In this document: positions 17,150 through 27,293 of the stretch, one piece after another
Numbering within the stretch: position 1 is the first letter of the stretch
Layout of the letters: each line of letters starts with the position of its first letter
Source of the DNA: Pseudomonas sp. RIT-PI-AD
Lineage (GTDB): Bacteria; Pseudomonadota; Gammaproteobacteria; Pseudomonadales; Pseudomonadaceae
NCBI RefSeq assembly: GCF_025642785.1
Contig: NZ_JANZKU010000005.1
Span: forward strand, 124,001-188,000
Reading direction: 5' to 3'
Length of the DNA: 64,000 nucleotides
Notes under the pieces: model-generated
Told to the model about the DNA's origin: nothing
Database searches by the model: none
Seen by the model: the letters and a program-made list of their open reading frames with translations, nothing else
Program-made: the position numbers and the translations under genes

Positions 17150-19372
17150 ATGCGTCTCGCACTGCTGGGCCTTGCCGCAGGGCTGCTGCTCCTGCGTTGC
17201 CTGCCGGCGCTGCCACCCGGTTGGGTGCTGGCGGCGCTGGCTGTCTCCGCCTCGTTGCTGTTGCCGTCCCGCGGCTACCCCCTCGCGCTCGCCATGCTCG
17301 GCTTCTGCTGGGCCTGTCTGTCCGCACAGCAGGCCCTGGACGATCGCCTGCCCGCCGAGCTGGATGGGCGCATCCTCTGGCTGCAAGGGCAAGTGGTGGG
17401 GTTGCCGGAATGGGAGGAGGGCACCGTGCGTTTCCAGCTGGAGGAGGCCGACTCGCGGCGGGCGCGCTTGCCGGCGCGCCTGCGCCTGTCCTGGCAGAAC
17501 GCGCCGCCGCTCGAGGCCGGCGAACGCTGGCGACTGGCGGTGAAACTGAAACGTCCCCGTGGCCTGGTCAATCCGCAAGCGTTCGATTACGACGCCTGGC
17601 TGTTGGCCCAGCGCATCGGCGCCACCGGAAGCGTGAAGGCCGGCGAGCGCCTGCAGGCCGCGCAAGGGCTGGCCGCCTGGCGTGATCGCGTGCGTGGGCG
17701 CTTGCTGGCGAGCCCCGCGATGGGCCGCGAAGGCGCCCTGGCCGCGCTGATCCTGGGGGATGGCTCGGGGTTGAGCCCGGCCGATTGGCGTTTGCTGCAG
17801 GACACCGGCACCGTGCACCTGCTGGTGATTTCCGGGCAGCACATCGTGATGCTCGCCGGGCTGTTGTACGCGCTGGTGGCCTGGCTGGCGCGCCATGGCG
17901 CGTGGCCGCGACGCTGGCCCTGGCTGCCCTTCGCCTGCGCCCTGGCGTTTGCCGGAGCCAGCGGCTATGGCCTGCTCGCGGGCTTCGACGTCCCTGTGCG
18001 ACGCGCCTGCCTGATGGTCGCGGTGGTGCTGATCTGGCGCCTGCGGTTTCGCCCTCTCGGCGTCTGGACCCCATTGTTGCTGGCATTGTGCGGCGTCCTG
18101 CTGGGCGAGCCGCTGGCCAGCCTGCAGCCGGGTTTCTGGTTGTCGTTCGCTGCGATGGCCTTGCTCGCCTGGACGTTCAGCGGACGCTTGGGCGCCTGGG
18201 GCCCATGGCGCACCTGGTGGCGCGCGCAATGGCTGTTGGCCCTGGGGCTGATGCCGCTGCTCGGCTGGCTGGGTTTGCCGCTGAGTCTCTCCGGGCCGGC
18301 GGCGAACCTGCTGGCAGTGCCCTGGGTGAGCCTGGTCAGCGTACCCCTCGGGCTGGCCGGGATGCTCTGCCTGCCGATTCCCTATCTGGGCGACGGATTG
18401 CTCTGGTTGGCCGGCGCCTCCCTGGCCGCGCTGTTCGCCGTCCTCGGCTGGATCGCCCCCTGGTTGCCCGCTTGGCTGCCGGTGGCGTTGCCGTTCTGGA
18501 GCTGGCTGCTCGCCGGCATCGGCGTATCGGTCCTGCTGCTTCCGGGCGGCGTGCCGTTTCGCGCATTGGGCGGACTGCTTCTGCTGCCGCTGTTTTTCCC
18601 CGTGTTGCAGCGGCCTGCGGAAAGTCGCGCGGACGTGTGGATGCTGGACGTGGGGCAGGGGCTCTCGGTGCTGGTGCGTACCCGCGACCACAGCCTGCTG
18701 TACGATGCCGCGCCGCGCCAGGGCGCGTTCGACCTCGGCGACCGGGTGGTGCTGCCGTCCTTGCGCGCCCTGGGACTCGCGCGACTGGACCTGATGCTAC
18801 TCAGCCATGCCGACAACGATCATGCCGGCGGTGCGCTCGCCGTCCAGCGCGGCATGCCGGTGGAACGCGTGCTCAGCGGGGAGGCGCCGCTGCTGCCCGC
18901 CGCCTTGCATGCGCAGCCCTGCACGGAGGAGCGCTGGGAGTGGAACGGGGTGCGCTTCGCCACCTGGCGCTGGCCGCTCGCGCGCACCGGCAACGATGCC
19001 TCTTGCGTGCTGAGCGTGGAGGCCAACGGCGAGCGCCTGTTGCTCACCGGCGATATCGGCACGGCCGCCGAAGCCGCCTGGCTGGCGACGCCGGGCGATC
19101 ATCGCGTCGATTGGCTGCTGGCCCCTCATCACGGCAGCCGCAGTTCCTCGTCGACCGCGCTGTTGCGTGCGACTTCGCCCAAGGCGGTGCTGATATCCCG
19201 CGGCTGGTCGAACGCATTCGGTCATCCGCACCCCGTCGTCCTGCAGCGCTACCGGGCGCAAGGCGCGCAGATACTCGACAGCGCCGAGTCGGGAGCGATA
19301 CGGCTCCGCCTGGGCGATTACCGGCAGGCGTCGAATCTGCGTGATCAAGCACGTTTCTGGCGGGAAAAATGA
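17150..19372 (+). CDS. comEC: DNA internalization channel ComEC/Rec2
   Basis: Membrane channel family for uptake of single-stranded DNA during transformation. About 740 residues from the ATG at 17150, which has AGGA 6 bases upstream; an earlier ATG at 17114 lacks proper spacing. The layout is an N-terminal OB-like DUF4131 region, a central competence domain with many membrane segments (VISGQHIVMLAGLLYALVAW), and a C-terminal metallo-beta-lactamase domain starting at MLDVGQGLSVLV. SHADNDHAGG and LAPHHGSRSSS supply metal ligands, so the nuclease-like domain looks intact. Whether this strain is transformable cannot be judged from the gene. Confidence 0.92.
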   Translation: MRLALLGLAAGLLLLRCLPALPPGWVLAALAVSASLLLPSRGYPLALAMLGFCWACLSAQQALDDRLPAELDGRILWLQGQVVGLPEWEEGTVRFQLEEADSRRARLPARLRLSWQNAPPLEAGERWRLAVKLKRPRGLVNPQAFDYDAWLLAQRIGATGSVKAGERLQAAQGLAAWRDRVRGRLLASPAMGREGALAALILGDGSGLSPADWRLLQDTGTVHLLVISGQHIVMLAGLLYALVAWLARHGAWPRRWPWLPFACALAFAGASGYGLLAGFDVPVRRACLMVAVVLIWRLRFRPLGVWTPLLLALCGVLLGEPLASLQPGFWLSFAAMALLAWTFSGRLGAWGPWRTWWRAQWLLALGLMPLLGWLGLPLSLSGPAANLLAVPWVSLVSVPLGLAGMLCLPIPYLGDGLLWLAGASLAALFAVLGWIAPWLPAWLPVALPFWSWLLAGIGVSVLLLPGGVPFRALGGLLLLPLFFPVLQRPAESRADVWMLDVGQGLSVLVRTRDHSLLYDAAPRQGAFDLGDRVVLPSLRALGLARLDLMLLSHADNDHAGGALAVQRGMPVERVLSGEAPLLPAALHAQPCTEERWEWNGVRFATWRWPLARTGNDASCVLSVEANGERLLLTGDIGTAAEAAWLATPGDHRVDWLLAPHHGSRSSSSTALLRATSPKAVLISRGWSNAFGHPHPVVLQRYRAQGAQILDSAESGAIRLRLGDYRQASNLRDQARFWREK

Positions 19373-19444
19373 GAACCGGGGCCGTCGGCGAGCTTCCGTC
19401 CCTATGCTAGAGTGGCGCCACTTTTTCGAGGGGGATTCGTCACC

Positions 19445-20125
19445 GTGTGGGAGTTGGTCAAAGCAGGCGGCTGGATGATGCTGCCGATCATTTTGAGTTC
19501 TATCGCGGCCCTCGGCATCATCGCCGAACGTCTCTGGACCCTGCGCGCCAGTAAGGTCGCGCCGCCGCATCTGCTCGGGCAGGTGTGGCTGTGGATCAAG
19601 GAGAAGCAACTGAATGGCCAGAAGCTCAAGGAGCTGCGTGCGTCATCGCCGCTGGGCGAGGTACTGGCCGCCGGCCTGGCCAACTCCAAGCACGGTCGCG
19701 AGATCATGAAAGAGTGCATCGAGGAGGCCGCCGCACGGGTGATCCACGAACTGGAGCGTTATCTCAATACCCTCGGCACCATCGCCGCCATGGCACCGCT
19801 GATGGGGTTGCTGGGTACGGTGATCGGCATGATCCAGATATTCAGCGCTTTCATGGGGGCGGGGACGACCAACGCGGCCTCCCTGGCCGGCGGGATTTCC
19901 ACCGCGCTGATCACCACCGCCGCGGGCCTGCTGGTGGCCATTCCCGCCTTGTTCTTCCATCGATTCCTGGTGCGCAGGGTGGATGAGCTGGTCGTCGGCA
20001 TGGAGCAGGAGGCGATCAAGCTGGTGGAAGTGGTGCAGGGCGACCGCGACGTCGACATGGGCGAACCCCGGGTCGAGATCAGGGAAACGCGCAAGGACAC
20101 TCGCAAAGAGGGCAAGAAGGCGTGA
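19445..20125 (+). CDS. exbB: ExbB/TolQ-type proton channel protein
   Basis: MotA/TolQ/ExbB family inner-membrane protein, 226 residues, with three membrane segments: near residues 10-30, then a pair after ERYLNTLGTIAAMAPLMGLL and GGISTALITTAAGLLVAIPA. With ExbD it forms a proton-driven motor. The GTG at 19445 (MWELVKAGGWMMLP) is preferred, with GAGGGGG upstream; an ATG at 19412 would add 11 residues. No tonB or tolA is adjacent, so the partner energised by this pair is not shown by the context. The pair sits between comEC and lpxK, as in other pseudomonads. Confidence 0.9.
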   Translation: MWELVKAGGWMMLPIILSSIAALGIIAERLWTLRASKVAPPHLLGQVWLWIKEKQLNGQKLKELRASSPLGEVLAAGLANSKHGREIMKECIEEAAARVIHELERYLNTLGTIAAMAPLMGLLGTVIGMIQIFSAFMGAGTTNAASLAGGISTALITTAAGLLVAIPALFFHRFLVRRVDELVVGMEQEAIKLVEVVQGDRDVDMGEPRVEIRETRKDTRKEGKKA

Positions 20126-20553
20126 AATTCCGGCGCAAGGCACGGGAGAACATCGAGATCAACCTGGCTTCGTTGATCGATGTGGTGTTCATCCTGCTGC
20201 TGTTCTTCGTCGTCACCACGACGTTCACCCGCGAGACCCAGCTCAAGGTCGACCTGCCCGAAGCCGCCAGTGGCACACCGGTCGAGAACACCGAGCTCAA
20301 GCAACTGGAAATCTCCATCAGTGCCGACGGCACCTACGCCTTGAACGGCCAACTGCTGCTGAAGAGCGACCTGGACAGCCTGATGGCCGCCCTGCAGAAG
20401 GAGTCGTCCGGCGACAATAGCCTGCCGCTGTCGATCAGCGCGGACGGCAAGACTCCGCACCAAGCCGTGATCACCGCGATGGATGCGGCCGGCAAGCTGG
20501 GCTTTTCCCACCTGCGTATCGCCACCGTCGAGGCCCAGGCGGCCAAGCCCTGA
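20122..20553 (+). CDS. exbD: ExbD/TolR-type motor protein
   Basis: A 143-residue protein with a short cytoplasmic N-terminus, one membrane helix containing the proton-conducting aspartate ([20 protein letters not shown], Asp near residue 20), and a periplasmic domain with the family motif [20 protein letters not shown]. It starts with GTG overlapping the exbB stop by 4 bases. It forms a 5:2 type complex with ExbB by family knowledge. Its stop is followed within 2 bases by lpxK, so exbBD and lpxK are probably co-transcribed. Confidence 0.92.
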   Translation: MKFRRKARENIEINLASLIDVVFILLLFFVVTTTFTRETQLKVDLPEAASGTPVENTELKQLEISISADGTYALNGQLLLKSDLDSLMAALQKESSGDNSLPLSISADGKTPHQAVITAMDAAGKLGFSHLRIATVEAQAAKP

Positions 20554-20555
20554 TC

Positions 20556-21560
20556 GTGTCCCTCGCCGACCGCCTGCTCTCCGCCTGGTACCGGGGTCAC
20601 CCCGGACTGGTCCTGCTGCGCCCCCTCGAGGGGCTCTATCGGTGGGTAGTGACGCGCAAGCGCGCACGTTTTCTCAGCGGCCGGAGCGAGGCCTATCGGG
20701 CCCCGGTACCCGTGCTGGTGGTGGGTAACATCACCGTCGGCGGCACCGGCAAGACACCTTTGATTCTCTGGCTCATCGAGCACTGCCGCGCGCGGGGCCT
20801 GCGGGTTGGGGTGATCAGCCGGGGCTATGGCGCGCAACCGCCGCGCTTGCCCTGGCGGGTGACGGCCGAACAGGATGCGCGGGAGGCGGGCGACGAGCCA
20901 TTGCTGATCGTCCGGCGCGCCGCTGTACCGCTGATGATCGATCCGGATCGCGCACGGGCCGCACGGGCCCTGCTCGAGGCGGAGCCGCTGGATCTGCTGC
21001 TGAGCGACGATGGCCTGCAGCACTACCGCCTTGCCCGCGACCTCGAGTTGGTGCTGATCGATGCGGCCCGTGGCCTCGGCAATCGTCATTGCCTGCCCGC
21101 CGGTCCGCTGCGCGAACCGGCCGAGCGTCTGCTCAGCGTGGATGCCGTGTTGCACAACGGCGCCTCCGAGGACCCACAGGGCGCCTATGGGTTCCGCCTC
21201 AGGCCGACCGCCCTGGTCAACCTGCGCAGTGGCGCGCGCGTCGCCCTCGATCACTTTCCGACCGGCCAGGTCCTGCATGCGGTGGCCGGCATCGGCAATC
21301 CGCAGCGTTTCTTCGCCACGCTCGAAACGCTAAACTGGCGGCCGATTCCGCACTCTTTCCCCGACCATGCCCGCTACAGCGAAGCCCTGTTGGATTTCAG
21401 TCCCTCGGCACCGCTGGTCATGACCGAGAAGGATGCGGTGAAGTGTCAGGCTTTCGCCGCCGCCGACTGGTGGTATCTGGCGGTGGAGGCCGAGCCGTCC
21501 GGCGCTTTCGTCCGTTGGCTGGACGATGAGTTGACGCATCTGCTGCCCGACCGTCGCTGA
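20556..21560 (+). CDS. lpxK: Tetraacyldisaccharide 4'-kinase LpxK
   Basis: Phosphorylates the 4' position of the lipid A disaccharide to make lipid IVA at the inner-membrane face. It has 334 residues, the usual length. An N-terminal membrane-associated helix is followed by Walker [15 protein letters not shown] near residues 52-65. The [14 protein letters not shown] segment contains the catalytic aspartate pair. The GTG start lies 2 bases after exbD. It opens the envelope-precursor run lpxK-ycaR-kdsB-PTP-murB. Confidence 0.95.
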   Translation: MSLADRLLSAWYRGHPGLVLLRPLEGLYRWVVTRKRARFLSGRSEAYRAPVPVLVVGNITVGGTGKTPLILWLIEHCRARGLRVGVISRGYGAQPPRLPWRVTAEQDAREAGDEPLLIVRRAAVPLMIDPDRARAARALLEAEPLDLLLSDDGLQHYRLARDLELVLIDAARGLGNRHCLPAGPLREPAERLLSVDAVLHNGASEDPQGAYGFRLRPTALVNLRSGARVALDHFPTGQVLHAVAGIGNPQRFFATLETLNWRPIPHSFPDHARYSEALLDFSPSAPLVMTEKDAVKCQAFAAADWWYLAVEAEPSGAFVRWLDDELTHLLPDRR

Positions 21561-21612
21561 TTCCCGCCGTACCGGTGGGCCCGCGACCCTTCTCCCGCTC
21601 CGAGGACCCACC

Positions 21613-21798
21613 ATGGACCCGAAACTGCTCGATATTCTCGCCTGCCCCATCTGCAAGGGACCGCTCAAGCTCAGCGACGACAAGAGCGAGCTGATCAGCA
21701 AGGGCGCGGGCCTGGCGTTCCCGATCCGCGACGGCATCCCGGTGATGCTGGAAAGCGAGGCGCGCAGCCTGAACACCGACGAACGCCTGGAAAAATAA
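21613..21798 (+). CDS. Trm112/YcaR family small protein
   Basis: A 61-residue protein starting [18 protein letters not shown], with the CPxC pair of the YcaR/Trm112 family and the conserved [12 protein letters not shown] strand. Bacterial members lie almost always between lpxK and kdsB, as here, but their role is not established; the archaeal and eukaryotic relative activates methyltransferases. The stop abuts the kdsB start directly, which indicates one transcript. Confidence 0.88.
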   Translation: MDPKLLDILACPICKGPLKLSDDKSELISKGAGLAFPIRDGIPVMLESEARSLNTDERLEK

Positions 21799-22563
21799 AT
21801 GAACGACGCCTTCATCGTGGTCATCCCGGCGCGCTTCGCCTCCAGCCGCTTTCCGGGTAAGCCGTTGCAGGCCATCGCGGGCAAGCCGATGGTCCAGCAC
21901 GTCTGGGAGCGCGCCTGCCTGAGTTCGGCGCAGCGGGTACTGGTGGCCACCGACGATGCCCGTATCCTCGCGGCCTGCGAGGCCTTCGGCGCCGAGGTGG
22001 TGATGACCCGCGCCGAGCACGATTCCGGTACCGATCGCCTGGCGGAAGTGGCCGCTCATCTCGGCTTGGGCGATGCCGAAATCCTGGTGAACGTCCAGGG
22101 CGACGAGCCGCTCATTCCGCCCTCGATCATCGATCAGGTCGCGACCAACCTGGCAGCCCACCCGGAGGCGGGAATCGCCACCCTGGCCGAGCCACTCGAG
22201 GACGTCGCGGCGCTGTTCAATCCCAACGTGGTCAAGCTCGTCCATGACCGCGATGGCCTGGCCCTGACGTTCAGCCGCGCGCCCTTGCCCTGGGCGCGGG
22301 ATGCGTTCGCCGGGGACCGCGAGCGCCTGCCCGCCGGCGTACCCTATCGCCGACACATCGGCATGTACGCCTACCGCGCCGGATTCCTGCGCGATTTCGT
22401 CGCCTGGGGACCCTGCTGGCTCGAGCAGACCGAGCGCCTGGAGCAGCTCCGCGCGCTTTGGCACGGTGTGCGCATCCACGTGGGCGACGCCCTGGAAGCC
22501 CCGCCCACCGGGGTCGACACGCCGGAGGATCTGGAGCGGGTCCGCCGTCTGCTGGAGGCTTGA
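21799..22563 (+). CDS. kdsB: 3-deoxy-manno-octulosonate cytidylyltransferase
   Basis: Activates KDO as CMP-KDO for the LPS inner core. The 254-residue protein has the nucleotide-binding start [17 protein letters not shown], the VATDDARI segment, [12 protein letters not shown] near residue 100, and [15 protein letters not shown] near 185, all typical of KdsB. It starts on the base after the upstream stop and ends 3 bases before the phosphatase gene. Confidence 0.97.
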   Translation: MNDAFIVVIPARFASSRFPGKPLQAIAGKPMVQHVWERACLSSAQRVLVATDDARILAACEAFGAEVVMTRAEHDSGTDRLAEVAAHLGLGDAEILVNVQGDEPLIPPSIIDQVATNLAAHPEAGIATLAEPLEDVAALFNPNVVKLVHDRDGLALTFSRAPLPWARDAFAGDRERLPAGVPYRRHIGMYAYRAGFLRDFVAWGPCWLEQTERLEQLRALWHGVRIHVGDALEAPPTGVDTPEDLERVRRLLEA

Positions 22564-22566
22564 GGC

Positions 22567-23037
22567 ATGCGCGTACTCTTCGTATGCCTGGGCAATATCT
22601 GCCGCTCGCCGACCGCCGAAGCGATCTTCCGCCAGCGTTTGCGTGCGGCGGGGCTGGACGCCCGGGTCTCGGTGGATTCCGCCGGGACCGGTGACTGGCA
22701 CCTGGGCAAGGCGCCCGATCCCCGCACCCGCGACGCAGCCCTGCGTCGCGGCTACGATCTTTCCGCCCTGCGCGGGCGCCAGGTCGGCGTGGAGGATTTC
22801 TCCTCGTTCGACCTGGTGCTGGCGATGGACGCCCGCAACCTCAGCCATCTGCAAAGCCTGCTGCCCGCTGCGGCTCCCGCGGAGGTGGATCTCTTCCTGC
22901 GCCGCTACGGCCTGGAGCCCCACGAGGTCCCCGATCCCTATTACGGCGGCGAGCAAGGCTTCGAGCAGGTGCTCGACCTGATCGAGCGGGGCTGCGACGG
23001 GCTGCTCGCGGAAGTGGAGGCGCGGCTGTGCACCTGA
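22567..23037 (+). CDS. ptpA: Low-molecular-weight protein tyrosine phosphatase
   Basis: Cytoplasmic phosphatase of 156 residues. The P-loop VCLGNICRSPTAEAIF (CX5R) lies at residues 6-21 and the DPYYGG loop with the general-acid Asp near residue 121. In other bacteria such enzymes dephosphorylate BY-kinases that control capsule or exopolysaccharide, but no BY-kinase is present here. The substrate is unknown. It overlaps the murB start by 10 bases. Confidence 0.92.
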   Translation: MRVLFVCLGNICRSPTAEAIFRQRLRAAGLDARVSVDSAGTGDWHLGKAPDPRTRDAALRRGYDLSALRGRQVGVEDFSSFDLVLAMDARNLSHLQSLLPAAAPAEVDLFLRRYGLEPHEVPDPYYGGEQGFEQVLDLIERGCDGLLAEVEARLCT

Positions 23038-24047
23038 CGGTGGAGGAGGGGGTTTCCCTTAAGCCCTACAACACCTTCGGTCTGGACGTCAGGGCGCGTT
23101 ACTTCGCCGAGGCGAACGATGACCAGCAGGTGCTCGAGGCCCTCTCGTTCGCCCGCGCGCGGGGCATTCCGCTGCTGCTGCTCGGGGGCGGCAGCAATCT
23201 CCTGTTCAGCAGGGACCCGGATGGGTTGGTGCTGCGCATGGCCAGCCGCGGTATCCGCGTCCTCGAGGACGATGGTCGGCGCGCGCTGATTGAGGCGGAA
23301 GCCGGGGAGCCTTGGCATCCCTTCGTGCAGTTCACCCTGGCGCGGGGTTTCGCCGGCCTGGAAAACCTCAGCCTGATACCGGGCACCGTCGGTGCCGCCC
23401 CGGTGCAGAACATCGGTGCCTATGGCGTGGAATTGAAGGATGCGTTCTCCGGACTGGACGCATTGGACAGGTCCGATGGGCGCCTCGTCGCGTTCGATGC
23501 CGAGGCCTGTGCCTTCGGCTATCGCGACAGCCTGTTCAAACGCGAACCGGAGCGCTGGGTGATTCTCAGGGTGCGCTTCGCTCTCGATCGTCAGGCGCCC
23601 CTGCAGCTGGACTACGGCCCGCTGCGCCATTGGCTGGCCGAGCGGCGCATAGCGGCCCCGTCCGCGCTGGACGTCAGCCATGCGGTTTGCGCCATTCGCC
23701 AGGAAAAGCTGCCCGATCCCTCGGTGCTGGGCAATGCCGGCAGTTTCTTCAAGAACCCCCTGGTGAGCGCCGACGCCGCCACGCGCCTGCGTGAATGCTA
23801 TGCCGATCTGGTGGCTTACCCGGTGGCCGACGGGCAGGTCAAGCTGGCCGCTGGCTGGTTGATCGAGCGTGCCGGTTGGAAAGGGTTTCGTGACGGCGAT
23901 GCCGGCGTCCATCAGAACCAGGCATTGGTGTTGGTGAACCATGGCCAGGCCAGTGCCGCGGATATTCTCGGGCTGGCGCAGCGCATCCAGGCAGACGTCC
24001 AGGCTCGTTTCGGCGTGGCACTGGAGATGGAGCCGAACCTGGTCTGA
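23028..24047 (+). CDS. murB: UDP-N-acetylenolpyruvoylglucosamine reductase MurB
   Basis: FAD- and NADPH-dependent reduction that completes UDP-MurNAc for peptidoglycan. It has 339 residues, as in the E. coli-type (type I) MurB. The FAD site GGGSNLLFSRD is near residue 55, and IPGTVGAAPVQNIGAYG near 118 follows the type I pattern. VLGNAGSFFKNP carries the catalytic serine near 240. The start is a GTG inside the phosphatase gene, so expression is probably coupled. It is the last gene before a strong shared terminator with rne. Confidence 0.96.
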   Translation: MHLTVEEGVSLKPYNTFGLDVRARYFAEANDDQQVLEALSFARARGIPLLLLGGGSNLLFSRDPDGLVLRMASRGIRVLEDDGRRALIEAEAGEPWHPFVQFTLARGFAGLENLSLIPGTVGAAPVQNIGAYGVELKDAFSGLDALDRSDGRLVAFDAEACAFGYRDSLFKREPERWVILRVRFALDRQAPLQLDYGPLRHWLAERRIAAPSALDVSHAVCAIRQEKLPDPSVLGNAGSFFKNPLVSADAATRLRECYADLVAYPVADGQVKLAAGWLIERAGWKGFRDGDAGVHQNQALVLVNHGQASAADILGLAQRIQADVQARFGVALEMEPNLV

Positions 24048-24085
24048 ACGGCGATCCCGACGCCCAGGATTTCCGTGAGGGAATG

Positions 24086-24116
24086 AAAAAGGGGATGCCA
24101 ATGGCATCCCCTTTTT
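24086..24116. terminator. Bidirectional terminator between murB and rne
   Basis: A near-perfect inverted repeat (AAAAAGGGGATGCCA / TGGCATCCCCTTTTT) has A residues on the left and T residues on the right, so it can stop transcription from both converging genes. Confidence 0.9.
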
Positions 24117-24131
24117 CGTCAGCTTGGAAAA

Positions 24132-27100
24132 TCAGGTACGCGGATGCTCATCCGAGTGGCGTGCCTTGTTTTCCAGTTCCTTCTCTTCGTCCGACAGCTC
24201 GGAATCGACGGTGAAGGGAGACGTCGCGACGCTGTCCACACCGGTGGTTTCATCCACCTGGGGCAGCGGCTCCACGGCGTGCGCCTGCTGTGCCGGTTCT
24301 GCCTGTTCTGCCTGTTCAGGCATTGCGGCCAGCTCGGGCTCGTTCGCCGGTGCTTCATCCACTGGCGATTGCTCGGCGGTTGCAGGTTCGGCGTCGACCG
24401 CAACTGGACTGGTCGCAGCGACAGGCTCGGCTTTGGGGGCCAGAGCGGCTTCCCGGGCCAGGCGCTCGGCTTCGCGCTGACGACGGCGAACTTCGCGCGG
24501 ATCGTTGGGCGCACGGCCACCCGCGCTGACCGGAGCGGAGGCATCTGCGACCGCAGGTACTTCGGGGGCCGCGCTGGCCTCGGAAGGCTCCGCAGCGATC
24601 GACGGAGCGTCCTCGGCCGACGAGAACGCCTCGGCGGGCGCTTCGACCGGCAGCAGGGCCGGCTCGTCAGCGTAGGTCGAGGTCGCCAGGCTGGCTTCTT
24701 CCACGGCTTCTACCGGCTCGTTCGAGGTGGTTTCGGTCGTCGGCGGAAGAGGGCGTTCCTGCAAAGCCAGGTCCGCTTCGGGTTCACCGGCGATGACTGC
24801 CGTTTCCGTTGCGATGGCCGCTTCGCTCAAGGCGTTGGCAGCGGTCGCGGCGAACACTTCGCCGGCGCTTTCCTCGGCGGTTTCGCCGCCTTCCTCGATG
24901 CCGACTTCACGCTGGCGTTCGCGACGGTTGCTGCGACGACGCTGGCCACGGGAGCGGCGGCGTGGGCGTTCGCCGTCACCGTTATCCTGGCTGTCGTCGT
25001 CGAGGGTCTCGTCCGTGGTCAGCAATTCTTCTTCGCTGGAGGTCGCTGCCGGCTCCGGGCGGGGCTGACGCTCTTCGCGAGGCGGACGCTCGGCGCGTTC
25101 GCGACGGGGTTCCTGACCTTCGCGGGGTTCGCGTTCGGCGCGAGGTTGACGCTCCTCGCGCGGCTCACGTGCGGGACGCTCTTCGCGGGGTTCGCGCGGC
25201 TCGCGTGCCGGACGCTCTTCCCGGGCTTCACGGGGCGCACGTTCTTCGCGGGCAGGGCGCTCTTCGCGCGGCGCACGCTCCTCGCGTGGCTGGCGCTCCT
25301 CGCGGGGGGCGCGCTCTTCGCGGGGCGGACGCTCGGCGCGCTCGCGGCGAGGCTCCTGGCCTTCGCGCGGCTCACGGGCCGGACGCTCCTCGCGGGGCTC
25401 GCGGCTCAGGCGTTCTTCGCGGGGCGCACGCTCTTCGCGGGGTTTGCGCTCCTCGCGGCCGCCTTCGCGACGACGGTTCTGCTGGCGACCGTTGCGGCGC
25501 TCTTCGCTGCGCGCCGGACGTTCGGTGGCCGCCGGCTTCTCGGCGGCGACGGGCTGCGCTTCTTCTTCCTTGCCGGCGAACAAGCCGACCAGGGACTTCA
25601 CCAGGCCCTTGAGCAGGCTCGGGCTGGGAGCGGCCGGGGCCGGTTGCGCGGCCTGGGGCTGCACTTCGGCTTCGTGGGCCTGTACCGGCGGAGCCGGACG
25701 GTCCTGGGCGATGGTCTTGACGGCGGCTTCCTGACGAACCAGGGTGCGCGTGGCGCTGACCGGCTGGACTTCATCGTGTTCTTCCGGGCTCATCTCGTAG
25801 CTATAGAGTCCGGACAGCAGTTCAGGGCTGTCGTCGCGCAGGCGCTGTACTTCGAAGTGCGGGGTCTCGAGGTGATCGTCCGGCAGGATGAAGATGCGCG
25901 CGCGGGTACGCAGCTCAATCTTGGTGATCGCGTTGCGCTTTTCGTTGAGCAGGAAGGCGGCAACCTGGAAAGGCACGCGGGCGCGGACTTCCGCGGTGCG
26001 GTCCTTGAGGGCTTCTTCCTCGATCAGGCGGAGGATCGCCAGCGACAGGGATTCGACGTCGCGGATGATGCCCTGGCCGTTGCAACGCGGGCAGACGATG
26101 CCGCTGGTCTCGCCGAGGGACGGGCGCAGGCGCTGGCGGGACATTTCCAGCAGGCCGAAGCGCGAGATGCGACCGACCTGCACGCGCGCGCGGTCGGCTT
26201 CCAGCGCTTCGCGGACCTTGTCCTCGACGGCGCGCTGGTTCTTGGCCGGAGTCATGTCGATGAAGTCGATGACGATCAGGCCGCCGATGTCGCGCAGGCG
26301 CAGCTGGCGGGCGATTTCTTCAGCCGCTTCCAGGTTGGTCTGCAGGGCGGTTTCTTCGATATCGCCACCTTTGGTGGCGCGCGCCGAGTTGATGTCGATG
26401 GACACCAGGGCTTCGGTCGGGTCGATGACGATGGAGCCGCCCGACGGCAGCTTCACTTCGCGCTGGAAGGCGGTTTCGATCTGGCTCTCGATCTGGAAAC
26501 GGTTGAACAGCGGAACGCTGTCCTGATAGAGCTTGATCTTGTTCTGGTATTGCGGCATCACCTGGCGGATGAAGCTCAGGGCTTCCTCCTGGGCTTCCAC
26601 GCTGTCCACCAGCACTTCGCCGATGTCCTGGCGCAGGTAGTCACGGATGGCGCGGATGATGACGTTGGATTCCTGGTAGATCAGGAAGGGCGCGCCGCGC
26701 TCCACGGAAGCTTCCTTGATGGCGCTCCACAGCTGCAGCAAGTAGTCCAGGTCCCATTGAAGCTCTTCGCTGCTGCGGCCGAGGCCGGCGGTACGCACGA
26801 TCAGGCCCATGTCGGCCGGGGCGTCGAGGCCGTTCAGCGCCTCGCGCAGTTCGTTGCGTTCTTCGCCTTCGATGCGCCGGGAAATGCCGCCCGCGCGCGG
26901 GTTGTTCGGCATCAGTACCAGGTAGCGGCCGGCGAGGCTGATGAAGGTGGTGAGGGCGGCGCCCTTGTTGCCACGTTCCTCTTTCTCGACCTGGACGATG
27001 ACTTCCTGGCCTTCGTTCAGGACTTCCTTGATGTTGACCCGGCCTTCCGGGTTCTTGCGGAAGTATTCGCGGGAGATTTCCTTGAGGGGCAGGAAGCCGT

Positions 27101-27293
27101 GGCGATCGGCGCCGAAGTCGACGAAGGCGGCTTCGAGGCTGGGCTCGACGCGGGTGATGCGGCCTTTGTAGATGTTGGCCTTTTTCTGTTCGCGGGCGCC
27201 CGACTCGATGTCCAGGTCATACAGGCGTTGCCCATCGACCAGCGCTACACGCAACTCTTCGGGCTGAGTCGCGTTAATCAGCATTCTCTTCAT
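24132..27293 (-). CDS. rne: Ribonuclease E
   Basis: Essential endonuclease that starts mRNA decay and processes rRNA and tRNA; scaffold of the degradosome at the inner membrane. It has 1053 residues from the ATG at 27293 ([20 protein letters not shown], as in E. coli). The S1 domain spans about residues 38-120. The catalytic aspartates sit in [14 protein letters not shown] and LIVIDFIDM. The zinc-link CPRC lies near residue 401. The C-terminal half is a low-complexity scaffold, with an Arg/Glu/Pro repeat zone between about residues 610 and 745, an arginine-rich patch ([20 protein letters not shown]), then an acidic Ala/Glu-rich tail. Earlier in-frame codons add 15 residues without family support. 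Confidence 0.97.
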   Translation of the reverse strand: MKRMLINATQPEELRVALVDGQRLYDLDIESGAREQKKANIYKGRITRVEPSLEAAFVDFGADRHGFLPLKEISREYFRKNPEGRVNIKEVLNEGQEVIVQVEKEERGNKGAALTTFISLAGRYLVLMPNNPRAGGISRRIEGEERNELREALNGLDAPADMGLIVRTAGLGRSSEELQWDLDYLLQLWSAIKEASVERGAPFLIYQESNVIIRAIRDYLRQDIGEVLVDSVEAQEEALSFIRQVMPQYQNKIKLYQDSVPLFNRFQIESQIETAFQREVKLPSGGSIVIDPTEALVSIDINSARATKGGDIEETALQTNLEAAEEIARQLRLRDIGGLIVIDFIDMTPAKNQRAVEDKVREALEADRARVQVGRISRFGLLEMSRQRLRPSLGETSGIVCPRCNGQGIIRDVESLSLAILRLIEEEALKDRTAEVRARVPFQVAAFLLNEKRNAITKIELRTRARIFILPDDHLETPHFEVQRLRDDSPELLSGLYSYEMSPEEHDEVQPVSATRTLVRQEAAVKTIAQDRPAPPVQAHEAEVQPQAAQPAPAAPSPSLLKGLVKSLVGLFAGKEEEAQPVAAEKPAATERPARSEERRNGRQQNRRREGGREERKPREERAPREERLSREPREERPAREPREGQEPRRERAERPPREERAPREERQPREERAPREERPAREERAPREAREERPAREPREPREERPAREPREERQPRAEREPREGQEPRRERAERPPREERQPRPEPAATSSEEELLTTDETLDDDSQDNGDGERPRRRSRGQRRRSNRRERQREVGIEEGGETAEESAGEVFAATAANALSEAAIATETAVIAGEPEADLALQERPLPPTTETTSNEPVEAVEEASLATSTYADEPALLPVEAPAEAFSSAEDAPSIAAEPSEASAAPEVPAVADASAPVSAGGRAPNDPREVRRRQREAERLAREAALAPKAEPVAATSPVAVDAEPATAEQSPVDEAPANEPELAAMPEQAEQAEPAQQAHAVEPLPQVDETTGVDSVATSPFTVDSELSDEEKELENKARHSDEHPRT

